Source: an uncultured Winogradskyella sp. (GTDB lineage Bacteria; Bacteroidota; Bacteroidia; Flavobacteriales; Flavobacteriaceae). Taken from it: DNA of 64,000 nucleotides. The stretch covers positions 116,796-180,795 of the forward strand of contig NZ_CANMCZ010000007.1 of assembly GCF_947496485.1 (NCBI RefSeq). Direction: 5' to 3'. The stretch's first letter is position 1; each line of letters starts with the position of its first letter. Below are positions 26,118 to 34,170 of the stretch, piece by piece. A program made the position numbers and the translations under genes. Under the pieces are notes generated by a model, which was given only the letters and a program-made list of their open reading frames with translations, did no database searches and was not told the DNA's origin.

Positions 26118-28031
26118 ATGACAAAAGGAAACATTAATGTATCGGTAGAGAATATCTTTCCGTTAATTAAAAAGTTCTTATACAGTGATCACGAAATCTT
26201 TTTACGTGAGCTTATTAGTAATGCAACAGATGCAACACTAAAACTAAAACACCTTACCAGTATAGGTGAATCTAAATCTGAATATGGCAATCCGCAGATT
26301 GAAGTAAAGATTGATAAAGACCAAAAAAAACTTCATATTATCGATCAAGGTTTGGGAATGACAGCTGATGAAGTTGAAAAATACATCAACCAAATTGCAT
26401 TTTCTGGAGCTGAAGAATTTTTAGAAAAGTACAAGGATTCTGAAAAAGACTCTGGTATTATCGGTCATTTCGGTTTAGGTTTCTACTCATCATTTATGGT
26501 GGCAGATAAGGTAGAAATCATCACCAAATCCCATAAAGATGAACCAGCTGCACATTGGACATGTGATGGAAGCCCAGAATTCACCTTAGAAGAATCTGAC
26601 AAAAAAGATAGAGGAACAGAAATCATTCTTCATATCTCTGAAAATGAAACGAGCTTTTTAGAAGAATCTAAAATTCGTGAGTTGTTGATGAAATATAATA
26701 AGTTTATGCCTATTCCGATTAAATTCGGAACTAAGGAAATAAACGATCCAGAGTTTACTCCAAAAACAACTACTGATGCTGAAGGTAAAGAAACGACTGA
26801 ACCACACAAGCAAATTACAGTAGATAATATCATTAACAACCCAAATCCGGCTTGGACAAAACAACCAGCTGATTTAAAGGACGAAGATTATAGTAGCTTC
26901 TACAGAGAGTTGTATCCAATGCAATTTGAAGAGCCATTATTCAATATTCACCTTAATGTAGATTATCCGTTCAACTTAACAGGAATATTGTATTTCCCTA
27001 AGATGACGAATGATTTAAACATTCAGAAAGATAAAATTCAATTGTTCCAAAATCAGGTATTCGTCACTGATAATGTAGAAGGTATTGTGCCTGAATTCTT
27101 AACAATGCTTCGTGGTGTTATTGATTCACCAGACATTCCGTTAAATGTATCACGTAGTTACTTACAAGCTGATGGAGCGGTGAAGAAAATTTCATCTTAC
27201 ATTACGCGTAAGGTAGCTGATAAGTTGAAATCGTTATTTAACAATAACAGAGAAGATTTTGAAAAGAAATGGGACGATATTAAAATCGTTATCGAATACG
27301 GAATGCTCTCTGAAGAGAAATTTTTCGAAAAGGCAGATGCTTTTGCATTATATCCAACAGTAGATGGAAAATTCTATACGTTTGAAGAATTAACCAACGC
27401 TATTAAAGCAAAGCAGACTGACAAAGATGATAAAATGGTCATTCTTTATGCGTCTAACAAAGATGAGCAACATAGCTACATTGAATCTGCAAAAGCCAAA
27501 GGCTATGAAGTCTTAATGCTAGACTCACCTATCGTTTCGCATTTAATTCAAAAGTTAGAAACTACAAAAGAGAATATTTCTTTTGCACGTGTAGATGGAG
27601 ACCACATCGATAACTTAATTAAGAAAGATGAGACCACTATTTCTAAATTAACAGATGAAGAAAAAACAAAGCTAGATGAAGTTTTAAAAGCCGTTGTACC
27701 TTCTGAAAAGTTTATGGTACAATTAGAAGCAATGGATAGTGACGCTTCACCATTTATTATTACACAACCAGAGTTTATGCGTCGTATGAAAGAGATGCAG
27801 CAAACAGGTGGTGGTGGCGGAATGTTTGGAATGGGCAACATGCCAGAAATGTATAACCTCATCGTCAATACCAATTCTGAATTGGTTGGCGAGATTCTAA
27901 ACACCAAAACCAAAAAGAAGCAAGAACGTTTAATCAATCAAAGTTTAGATTTAGCACGTTTATCTCAAGGTCTTTTAAAAGGCGAAGAGTTAACTAACTT
28001 TATTAAGCGTAGTTATGATATGATTAAGTAA
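26118..28031 (+). CDS. htpG: Molecular chaperone HtpG (Hsp90)
   Basis: A 637-residue bacterial Hsp90 of normal length. The GHKL ATPase domain shows ELISNATDATLKL (the first E and N contact ATP and Mg), DQGLGMTADEV, and the IIGHFGLGFYSSFMV lid region. The middle domain includes YFPKMTNDLNIQKDKIQLFQNQVFV and LNVSRSYLQAD. The C-terminal dimerisation domain ends LTNFIKRSYDMIK. It is an ATP-dependent cytosolic chaperone acting with DnaK. Its last 80 bp and the DNA just downstream recur in degraded form at 29.7 kb and 32.4 kb. Confidence 0.97.
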   Translation: MTKGNINVSVENIFPLIKKFLYSDHEIFLRELISNATDATLKLKHLTSIGESKSEYGNPQIEVKIDKDQKKLHIIDQGLGMTADEVEKYINQIAFSGAEEFLEKYKDSEKDSGIIGHFGLGFYSSFMVADKVEIITKSHKDEPAAHWTCDGSPEFTLEESDKKDRGTEIILHISENETSFLEESKIRELLMKYNKFMPIPIKFGTKEINDPEFTPKTTTDAEGKETTEPHKQITVDNIINNPNPAWTKQPADLKDEDYSSFYRELYPMQFEEPLFNIHLNVDYPFNLTGILYFPKMTNDLNIQKDKIQLFQNQVFVTDNVEGIVPEFLTMLRGVIDSPDIPLNVSRSYLQADGAVKKISSYITRKVADKLKSLFNNNREDFEKKWDDIKIVIEYGMLSEEKFFEKADAFALYPTVDGKFYTFEELTNAIKAKQTDKDDKMVILYASNKDEQHSYIESAKAKGYEVLMLDSPIVSHLIQKLETTKENISFARVDGDHIDNLIKKDETTISKLTDEEKTKLDEVLKAVVPSEKFMVQLEAMDSDASPFIITQPEFMRRMKEMQQTGGGGGMFGMGNMPEMYNLIVNTNSELVGEILNTKTKKKQERLINQSLDLARLSQGLLKGEELTNFIKRSYDMIK

Positions 28032-28043
28032 TCTCGATTTGTT

Positions 28044-28065
28044 ATGCTGAACTTGATTTCAGCAT
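28044..28065. repeat. Short palindromic repeat after htpG
   Basis: ATGCTGAA (28044-28051) and TTCAGCAT (28058-28065) form a perfect 8-bp hairpin. This sequence type (ATGCTGAACTTG...TTCAGCATCTC) is recognisable as a frequent intergenic palindrome of Flavobacteriaceae. A decayed relative lies at about 32417-32440. Confidence 0.5.
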
Positions 28066-28075
28066 CTCACATATT

Positions 28076-28109
28076 AAAAACCACTTTGTTTATTCAAAGT
28101 GGTTTTTTT
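28076..28109 (+). terminator. Terminator of htpG
   Basis: A perfect 13-bp stem (AAAAACCACTTTG / CAAAGTGGTTTTT), loop TTTATT, with seven T at the end. Nearly the same hairpin, including the loop, reappears at 32452-32484. Confidence 0.9.
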
Positions 28110-28137
28110 ATATTTACTCCAACCAAATTTATTTTCA

Positions 28138-29646
28138 ATGAATTTCAGTCTAAACAAGTTAATGCCATTATACTTAATACTAACTGTTATATTATTTTAT
28201 TCATGTAGTAAGGATGATTCTTCTCAGAATGAGGATGAAATTGTGGAAGTATTAAACTTACCGCAAGTAATAACTTATGAAGCTTCTGACATAACTCCCG
28301 TTTCAGCTCAATTAAGTTTTAAAGTTATAAATCAACAACAATCTGGTGTAGTAGAAGCTGGAATAATAATTGGTTTTGAACCCAATTTAAGCTTAGAAAA
28401 TAATTCAAACAGCGCTTATTTACCTCTAAATGAGTTAGGTGAGTATTCTATCTCATTAGAGCCTTTACCAGAAGAAAGTTCAGTTATATACATAGTAGGA
28501 TATGCTATTAATGCAGATGGTGTTGGATACGGAAATGAAGTGATATTAAATACGGATGGAAATAAAACTTATAATGGTAGTATTGAATTGACAACTCAAG
28601 AAGAAGTAATTGAATTTGGATCTAATAACTACAATTCAATAACAGGAAGTTTACGTATTGGTGGTTCTGTTTCTGATTTATCACCATTAAATCAATTGTA
28701 TGAAACTGGTTTGCAAGTTGATATTGTAGAATCAAATCTTACAAATTTTCAAGGACTTGAAAATCTTCGAGTCATAGCAGATTGGGTTGCTCAAGGTTTT
28801 AAGATAGAAAATAATAGTTTGTTAGAAAGTTTTGATGGTTTAGATAATCTAAACTTAATTAGAGGAAATTTTTACATTATAAATAATCAAAATTTGCAGA
28901 ATTTTTATGGACTTAATAGTTTAGAATACGTTAGTGCTGGCGATATGTATATAACGAATAACAACAATCTTGTGAATTTAAACGGACTGAATAGTCTACT
29001 GGCAATTGGATTAGATAGATTTTTAGCGATACAAACTAATAATAGTTTAATTGATATCTCTGGGTTAGAAAATTTGCAAACTATTAAAGCCATTTCTATA
29101 GATACTAATAATAGTTTAACAAATCTTAACGGACTTCAATCAGTTAATAACTTAGAATCACTCTCACTAAACCAAAACGCTAGCCTTTCAGATATAAATG
29201 CTGTTGCAAATACAGAAACCCTTCGTGGACTTATAATTACAGGCAATAACAACTTAATTGACCTTCCAGTTTTTGAAAATCTAACCTCTTTTTCTACGCT
29301 CAAAATAAATTTCGGGAGTCCTATTACCAGTTTAAGTGCATTCCAAAATGTTAATAATATGGATCTTTTGGAACTATTTCAGTCTAATTTTACTAGTTTA
29401 GAAGGACTAGATTCATTGACACATATAGGGATATTAAGTTTGAATCAGAATGAAAACCTAATTAGTCTAAATGGTCTAGAATCATTAACGTCTGCAGATA
29501 ATATTGGAATTTATGACAACCCAAATTTAAGTAACTTTTGTTCACTTACTAATCTATTTACGAATGGATTTGTTGAAAATTATGGTGTAGAATTTAACGC
29601 CCAAAATCCGACTGGAGAAGATATTATTAATGGTAATTGTAATTAA
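28138..29646 (+). CDS. Leucine-rich-repeat-like surface lipoprotein
   Basis: A 502-residue lipoprotein: hydrophobic signal and lipobox (ILFYSCSKDD). The start at 28138 (MNFSLNKLMPLY) gives the signal directly; an ATG 39 bp upstream overlaps the htpG terminator and is unlikely. An Ig-like domain of about 100 residues (VITYEASDITPVSAQLSF to NEVILNTDG) is followed by about 12 LRR/receptor-L-domain-like repeats with the pattern NNSLxxLNGLxxLxxI. These should form a curved beta-solenoid for binding. No enzyme motif; function unknown. It is inserted directly after the htpG terminator and followed by a broken copy of the htpG tail. Confidence 0.8.
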   Translation: MNFSLNKLMPLYLILTVILFYSCSKDDSSQNEDEIVEVLNLPQVITYEASDITPVSAQLSFKVINQQQSGVVEAGIIIGFEPNLSLENNSNSAYLPLNELGEYSISLEPLPEESSVIYIVGYAINADGVGYGNEVILNTDGNKTYNGSIELTTQEEVIEFGSNNYNSITGSLRIGGSVSDLSPLNQLYETGLQVDIVESNLTNFQGLENLRVIADWVAQGFKIENNSLLESFDGLDNLNLIRGNFYIINNQNLQNFYGLNSLEYVSAGDMYITNNNNLVNLNGLNSLLAIGLDRFLAIQTNNSLIDISGLENLQTIKAISIDTNNSLTNLNGLQSVNNLESLSLNQNASLSDINAVANTETLRGLIITGNNNLIDLPVFENLTSFSTLKINFGSPITSLSAFQNVNNMDLLELFQSNFTSLEGLDSLTHIGILSLNQNENLISLNGLESLTSADNIGIYDNPNLSNFCSLTNLFTNGFVENYGVEFNAQNPTGEDIINGNCN

Positions 29647-29661
29647 ATAAAAGATTTTGTA

Positions 29662-29735
29662 AGTTTAGTTCAAGAGCCTTTTAAATAGTGAAGAGTTAAC
29701 TAACTATATCAAGCCTAGTCATAATATGATTAAGT
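29662..29735 (+). pseudogene. Decayed duplicate of the htpG 3' end
   Basis: This stretch aligns with htpG at about 27939-28030. Shared blocks include GAAGAGTTAACTAACT (29689-29704 and 27982-27997) and ATATGATTAAGTA at the end (29723-29735). The segment TTTTAAA and the reading of Ile-Lys-X-Ser-X-X-Met-Ile-Lys are still visible, but a one-base insertion and stops break the frame. About 65 bp align with roughly ten differences. It is a non-coding relic of a duplication. Confidence 0.75.
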
Positions 29736-29786
29736 ATTATATTTCTGCTTTCACAGGAACCTCAAAATTAATTGTAAAAACTACTT

Positions 29787-29806
29787 AAAGAACTAATAAG
29801 TTCTTT
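29787..29806 (+). terminator. Possible weak terminator
   Basis: An 8-bp perfect stem (AAAGAACT / AGTTCTTT, loop AATA) followed by ACTTTTATTG. The stem is AT-rich and the T run is interrupted, so termination would be weak. It precedes the next lipoprotein gene by 26 bp. Confidence 0.35.
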
Positions 29807-29832
29807 ACTTTTATTGTTAAAAATCTATAACC

Positions 29833-30339
29833 ATGAATATCAATTCGCAGCTTTTTAATAAAATTATATACCTATTACTTATTGGGTTAATGACTTATAA
29901 TTGTGCTGGTGATATGGAAGCCGTTCCATCAGCACCACCACCAATAAGCCCTGTTGGTGAATATATGGTAATCGAGCAAATGAATTGGATAGTGGGAACT
30001 TCTACAATACCTTATCCAGATATAGATTGTGATTTATTAGGTGCTTTTAAGTTTAAATCAAATAATGAGATAGAATTTAAAAATTACAATTTGAATAATG
30101 ATAATGACTGTGATAATTCTGAAATCATCACTGGAGATTGGATTAGCGGAGGTTCTACTCCTGGCGGATTTTCTGGTGATTTAAGCTTTGATTCTACATT
30201 CCAGGGACAGAACATTTATAATGCATCCTATTCAAGCAATGGTAATAGTAATGATGGTCGTCAAAAGTTTAATTTTTATTTTACAATTGTTGTTGATGAT
30301 CAGGAAATTAGATACGTATTTGACTTTGTGAAATTATAG
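29833..30339 (+). CDS. Small lipocalin-like lipoprotein, unknown function
   Basis: A 168-residue lipoprotein whose signal ends at LIGLMTYNCAG (Cys near residue 24). The rest is a compact beta-rich domain (GEYMVIEQMNWIVG at the start; LGAFKFKSNNEIEFKNY; NFYFTIVVDDQEIRYVFDFVKL at the end) of lipocalin-like size and strand pattern. Two Cys pairs might form disulfides. No recognised family beyond the general lipocalin-like resemblance. It lies in the accessory block between htpG and the Crp-like regulator, with its own terminator. Confidence 0.65.
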   Translation: MNINSQLFNKIIYLLLIGLMTYNCAGDMEAVPSAPPPISPVGEYMVIEQMNWIVGTSTIPYPDIDCDLLGAFKFKSNNEIEFKNYNLNNDNDCDNSEIITGDWISGGSTPGGFSGDLSFDSTFQGQNIYNASYSSNGNSNDGRQKFNFYFTIVVDDQEIRYVFDFVKL

Positions 30340-30380
30340 TTCTTATAATTAATAGTTTTTTTGCATCTCATGAAATACTT

Positions 30381-30411
30381 AAACCACTTAGAATAGTCTA
30401 AGTGGTTTTTT
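30381..30411 (+). terminator. Terminator of the lipocalin-like lipoprotein gene
   Basis: A perfect 12-bp stem (AAACCACTTAGA / TCTAAGTGGTTT, loop ATAG) and six T. The core AAACCACTT/AAGTGGTTT and the GCATCTCA just upstream (30363-30370) match the htpG terminator region, suggesting common descent. Confidence 0.85.
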
Positions 30412-30468
30412 GCTACTTGTTGTTATAAAAATTTTCAACTAACTTCGTTTTTATCAATCAACTCATCA

Positions 30469-31221
30469 ATGTTAAAACTACCACTAAACACATCTTATAA
30501 GCATCATACAATTGTAGCTTTAATTATTAGTTTATGGCTGGTCTTCTTCTTGGTTATAATTGCCCCTTTTGACGCTGGTGATCTAAGTTTCGAAGTACGA
30601 TTATTAATTCTACCTTTCTATGGAGTTATTAGTTTTTTGACTTACATGCTAATAATTCCTTTTCAGAATTTAATCCATCGTTATCTTAAAAAATGGACAA
30701 TTCTATTAGAAGCTGCTTTTATTATTGTGTTCAATGCATTTCAAATTATAGCATCATACAGCTATTATAAAACTGAAATAATTAATGGCGATTATAATTT
30801 CGAAACATTTGTATTGTATGTATATCTTCCTATTGGATTAATTATTTTACCAATAATTCTATTTTTGAGATGGTTTTTGAATAAAAAAATGCCCAATAGA
30901 ATTCAAAATACCATCATCCTAAAAGGCGATAATAAATTAGATGTTCTAAAAATATTACCTGAAGATTTAATCTGTATTTCTAGTGCAGATAATTATGTCG
31001 AAGTGAGCTATCTAATAAATGACAAACTTCAAAAAAAATTGCTTAGAAACACATTAAAAGGTATTCAAAATGATGTGCCAGATTTACTAAAAGTACATCG
31101 TTCACATTTAATTAATCCAACCCATTTCAAAGAATGGAATGGTTCTAGTAGTATTATATTAACACAAATGGAAGTCCCAGTTTCTAAAAATTATAGAGCT
31201 GCACTATTAGAAGTGATTTAG
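30469..31221 (+). CDS. Membrane-anchored LytTR transcriptional regulator
   Basis: A 250-residue protein with four hydrophobic segments in the first 150 residues, then a LytTR DNA-binding domain (about 155-250). Its motifs include ICISSADNYVEVSY, LLRNTLKGIQ, LLKVHRSHLINP and VPVSKNYRAALLEVI. This one-piece architecture (membrane sensor fused to LytTR, no receiver domain) is widespread in Bacteroidota and controls nearby or distant genes without a separate kinase. The serine hydrolase gene follows after 103 bp and is an obvious candidate target. The signal sensed is unknown. Confidence 0.9.
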   Translation: MLKLPLNTSYKHHTIVALIISLWLVFFLVIIAPFDAGDLSFEVRLLILPFYGVISFLTYMLIIPFQNLIHRYLKKWTILLEAAFIIVFNAFQIIASYSYYKTEIINGDYNFETFVLYVYLPIGLIILPIILFLRWFLNKKMPNRIQNTIILKGDNKLDVLKILPEDLICISSADNYVEVSYLINDKLQKKLLRNTLKGIQNDVPDLLKVHRSHLINPTHFKEWNGSSSIILTQMEVPVSKNYRAALLEVI

Positions 31222-31324
31222 TCGTCCCTAAAAACTAATAGTTTATCCCAAACGCAATGAATATGGTGATTAGCAAAAGATTCATTTTTACTTTTGAAGT
31301 AAATCAATTTTAAATAATTTCATC

Positions 31325-32404
31325 ATGAATAAGACATTTTTAACCACAATCATTTTGGTTTTACACGCCTTTTTTGTCATAGCTCAAGACAGAACTAAAA
31401 CTTCCAATGCTTTATTAGAATCTATTGTAAAAGACGGTTCTGCAGTTGGAGCATCAGGAAGCTATTCTGTTAATGGGGAAGTCATATGGGGAGCCGCTAC
31501 GGGTTATGCCGACAAGGATAAAAAGAAAAATTTCACTTTAGACACAGAAGTTAGAATAGCTTCTATTGCAAAACCTATGACAGCTATAGCTGTTATGCAA
31601 CTGGTTGAAAAGGGTCTATTAGATATCAATTTACCAATTGATACTTATATACCTGAATTTGTACAAAAAGGAAAAACAAAAATTACAACTAAGCATATCT
31701 TATCTCATACTTCTGGAATTGGAGCATACAAAAACAAAAAAGAAGGAGAAAATACAATCATTTATACTTCACTTTTAGATGTCTATGACGTTTTTAAGGA
31801 CCGTAAACTACGTTTTGAACCTGGTACAGAATACTACTACACCAGTTATGGTTATGTTGTTTTAGGTATACTAATCGAAAAAATTTCTAATCTATCTTAT
31901 GAAACTTATATGCAAAAACACATCTGGGATAAAGCCGAAATGACTAATACAGGAATTGAAAAGCCAGAAGTAAAACGAAAAAACGCTTCATCAATATATC
32001 AAAGAGATCGCAAAGGGGAAATTAAAGAATCTAAGACAAACAACCTGACTAATAGAGTTCCGGCTGGTGGATTTTATTCTACAGTAAACGATATTATTAA
32101 GTTTGGAAATGCTATAATTAATCATACACTAATAAATGAAGAAACCTATGACTTTATGGTACAGCATCATAGTTTAGAAAAAGTTAATAATGGTTACGGC
32201 TTTGGATTCTTTCTCTATGGAGGAAAAGAAAAAGAAAGTAATATTATTGGGCATAGTGGATCGCAAAGAGGCTCATCAACACAATTTTTTGTAATACCAA
32301 GCCTTAAAACAGTAATTATAGTAATGGCTAATACATCTGGTGCTAGCAGAGAAGTTTCTACAGTTTCAGGAAAATTGATAGATATTTCTCAACGTAAAGA
32401 CTGA
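31325..32404 (+). CDS. Exported serine hydrolase, class C beta-lactamase family
   Basis: A 359-residue protein with a signal peptide (LVLHAFFVIAQ). The PF00144 fold has S80-I-A-K83 as the SxxK nucleophile motif, YYYTSYGYVVLG as the Tyr motif, and IGHSGSQRGSS as the HSG-like third motif. Members are D-aminopeptidases, esterases or penicillin-binding-like enzymes, and true beta-lactamase activity is the exception. The position next to a LytTR regulator suggests regulated expression. A TACTTTTG sequence at 31289-31296 fits the -7 element, but no good -33 partner is visible. Confidence 0.9.
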   Translation: MNKTFLTTIILVLHAFFVIAQDRTKTSNALLESIVKDGSAVGASGSYSVNGEVIWGAATGYADKDKKKNFTLDTEVRIASIAKPMTAIAVMQLVEKGLLDINLPIDTYIPEFVQKGKTKITTKHILSHTSGIGAYKNKKEGENTIIYTSLLDVYDVFKDRKLRFEPGTEYYYTSYGYVVLGILIEKISNLSYETYMQKHIWDKAEMTNTGIEKPEVKRKNASSIYQRDRKGEIKESKTNNLTNRVPAGGFYSTVNDIIKFGNAIINHTLINEETYDFMVQHHSLEKVNNGYGFGFFLYGGKEKESNIIGHSGSQRGSSTQFFVIPSLKTVIIVMANTSGASREVSTVSGKLIDISQRKD

Positions 32405-32451
32405 GATGATATATTTGTATTACTAAACTTAATTCAACACCCTAGATATTT

Positions 32452-32484
32452 AAAACCACTTTGTTTATTCAAAGTGGTTTTTTT
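32452..32484 (+). terminator. Terminator of the serine hydrolase gene
   Basis: A 12-bp stem (AAAACCACTTTG / CAAAGTGGTTTT, loop TTTATT) and seven T. It is identical to the htpG terminator in stem and loop, and similarity continues about 40 bp upstream (ATTTGT, AACTT, ATATT). Confidence 0.9.
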
Positions 32485-32512
32485 ATTAACTTTAGATCAA
32501 AATCATTAGATA

Positions 32513-33247
32513 ATGAAACCACATCACAAGAAAATACTTTTAACTATACTTATTATTGGATTTCTATTTTATATCGACCCTGTCTATGCAGGTCCTGGAG
32601 GCACTATTGCTAAAGGACTTTTTAAAACATGGTGGGGAAAGCTAATTTTGTTTGCTCTCTTTATTGTATTCTTTCCATTAATTGTTTATACCTATACAGT
32701 AGAATTTTTTGCAATAAGAAAAACAAAAAAACAACTTAACCAAGTAGGACTTAAAAACAGGGATTTTTCTTGGTTAAATCTTGAAAAAAATGTCTCTAAT
32801 ATTTTCACAAGAGTCTATGAAGCGTGGGATAAGGAAAACATGAATGAAGTCTCTGACTATGTAAATCATTGGTATTGGCAAAATCAACAACAAGTACACA
32901 TAGACCGTTGGAAGCGCGAGAATTTGAAGAATATTTGCAAATTGGATAAAATAAAAAGTATAAAACCTGTTTATACAGAAATAACTAGTGATGATAATTT
33001 TGAAGGATCAAAAATAGCATTTGTTATTAGTGCAAATATTAAGGATTATCTAATTGATCGTGACACACGCAGAATAGTAGAAGGTAAGAATGTCTTCGGT
33101 GATGAAGAACATATTTGGATTATGGAATACACTGAAGGCAAGTGGCTACTTGATGATATAAGAGAAGGAAAGTTAAGTTTAGCTTTTGCAAAAATGAAAA
33201 ATATTATACCAGAACTAAGACTTAGTCAATCATCTAAGCCTGTTTAA
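32513..33247 (+). CDS. Tim44-like domain membrane protein
   Basis: A 244-residue protein. An N-terminal signal or first membrane segment (ILLTILIIGFLFYI) is followed by a Gly-rich stretch, a transmembrane helix (LILFALFIVFFPLIVYTYTVEF), and a C-terminal Tim44/MBA1-like domain (about 80-235) with the VSDYVNHWYWQNQQ and WIMEYTEGKWLLDDI segments. Bacterial Tim44-like domains are membrane-associated NTF2-like folds of uncertain role, perhaps in membrane protein handling. Stand-alone in its own transcription unit between two related terminators. Confidence 0.8.
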   Translation: MKPHHKKILLTILIIGFLFYIDPVYAGPGGTIAKGLFKTWWGKLILFALFIVFFPLIVYTYTVEFFAIRKTKKQLNQVGLKNRDFSWLNLEKNVSNIFTRVYEAWDKENMNEVSDYVNHWYWQNQQQVHIDRWKRENLKNICKLDKIKSIKPVYTEITSDDNFEGSKIAFVISANIKDYLIDRDTRRIVEGKNVFGDEEHIWIMEYTEGKWLLDDIREGKLSLAFAKMKNIIPELRLSQSSKPV

Positions 33248-33272
33248 AATAATTAGTCATTTACTTTATAAT

Positions 33273-33304
33273 AAACCACTTTACGAAAACAAAGTGGTTT
33301 TTTC
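33273..33304 (+). terminator. Terminator of the Tim44-like gene
   Basis: A 10-bp stem (AAACCACTTT / AAAGTGGTTT) with an 8-nt loop and a T run. It is the fourth hairpin of the AAACCACTT family between 28 and 33.3 kb. Confidence 0.85.
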
Positions 33305-33408
33305 TTATATAATAAAACCGATAAACTGATATTAATTTACAGTAACGAATTTAACAAAGTGAACTAATAGGTTTTATATATCTTTCTGTAACCAAACTAA
33401 AGTTTAAA

Positions 33409-33993
33409 GTGCCTAACACCAACTCGACTGCCATAGAAATATTTAAAGATCTAAATTTTTCGAAAGATGAAATTAAGATTATTAGTTCTGTTTTAAAAAG
33501 AGCTGAGTACAAAAAAGGAAAACAACTTCTTCAAGCTAATGAAGCTGGAGATATACAATACTACGTTTATGAAGGTTGTTTAAGATTGTATCACATAGAT
33601 GCAAACGGTAAAGACCGTACAATACAATTTGCTATAAAAGATTGGTGGATATGTGATTGTACTGCATTCTTTACTGATACAAAAGCAACTATGAATATTG
33701 AGGTTATTAGTGATGCTATTGTCTATGAACTTTCAAAAAAAGATAGAGATTTTCTGTATGAAAAAAGCCCTAAAATTGAATCTTTTTTTAGAAAAAAACT
33801 TGAAAGAGCATTCGCATCATTTCAAACCCGAATGCTTGGCAACATATCTCTTCCTGCAAAAGAACGTTATATAAATTTTATAAATACCTACCCTAATATA
33901 GAAAAGAGTATAAAAAATTATCACATTGCATCATATTTAGGTATTACTACAGAAAGCCTAAGCAGGATTAGAAAAGAACTATCTAATTCTTAA
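33409..33993 (+). CDS. Crp/Fnr family transcriptional regulator
   Basis: A 194-residue regulator. An N-terminal cyclic-nucleotide-binding-type beta barrel (about 15-125, with YVYEGCLRLYHIDANGKDRTIQFA) is followed by a short helix-turn-helix (YHIASYLGITTESLSRIRKEL) at the extreme C-terminus, typical of the shorter Bacteroidota Crp-like proteins. The four-Cys FeS ligand set of FNR is absent. The start is GTG at 33409 (valine codon read as Met: M-P-N-T-N-S); no ATG gives a full domain. Its target is unknown; the downstream epimerase-MOSC pair is separated by a strong terminator. Confidence 0.88.
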   Translation: MPNTNSTAIEIFKDLNFSKDEIKIISSVLKRAEYKKGKQLLQANEAGDIQYYVYEGCLRLYHIDANGKDRTIQFAIKDWWICDCTAFFTDTKATMNIEVISDAIVYELSKKDRDFLYEKSPKIESFFRKKLERAFASFQTRMLGNISLPAKERYINFINTYPNIEKSIKNYHIASYLGITTESLSRIRKELSNS

Positions 33994-34105
33994 CTATTTT
34001 TATTTATTATCATACATCAATTTTTATTAGACTTTATACTCATATGTTTGCATTGTACAAACCCTAACTATTGTACTAACCAAATAGACTGACGGTTAAT
34101 AGCTG

Positions 34106-34140
34106 AAAAGCGCAAGTTGAATAAACTTGCGCTTTTTTTT
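34106..34140 (+). terminator. Terminator of the Crp-like regulator gene
   Basis: A 13-bp stem (AAAAGCGCAAGTT with AACTTGCGCTTTT, loop GAATA) ends in a run of eight T. Very strong by appearance. Confidence 0.9.
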
Positions 34141-34170
34141 ATACCTTTAAAATTATAAAGACTTTAAAAG

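Noticed and set aside
27548..27937. 129-residue open frame on the minus strand
   Set aside because: Antisense to the 3' third of htpG, with low-complexity Ser/Ile/Pro sequence and no domain or independent signals.
31289..31296. TACTTTTG as a full promoter for the serine hydrolase gene
   Set aside because: It matches the -7 consensus, but no TTTG lies about 19 nt upstream. The same holds for TACATTTG at 41531 and the TACTTTTG on the minus strand at 11010-11017, so none is listed as a promoter.
28076..33304. CRISPR-like or insertion-sequence-end reading of the repeated AAACCACTT hairpins
   Set aside because: Spacing is irregular (about 0.8-2.3 kb), each follows a gene and ends in a T run, so they are terminators; no cas gene or transposase is present.
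33387..33412. ECF-type promoter before the Crp-like gene
   Set aside because: TGTAACC is present, but the sequence 16 nt later is TGCC, not CGTC, and it overlaps the GTG start codon.
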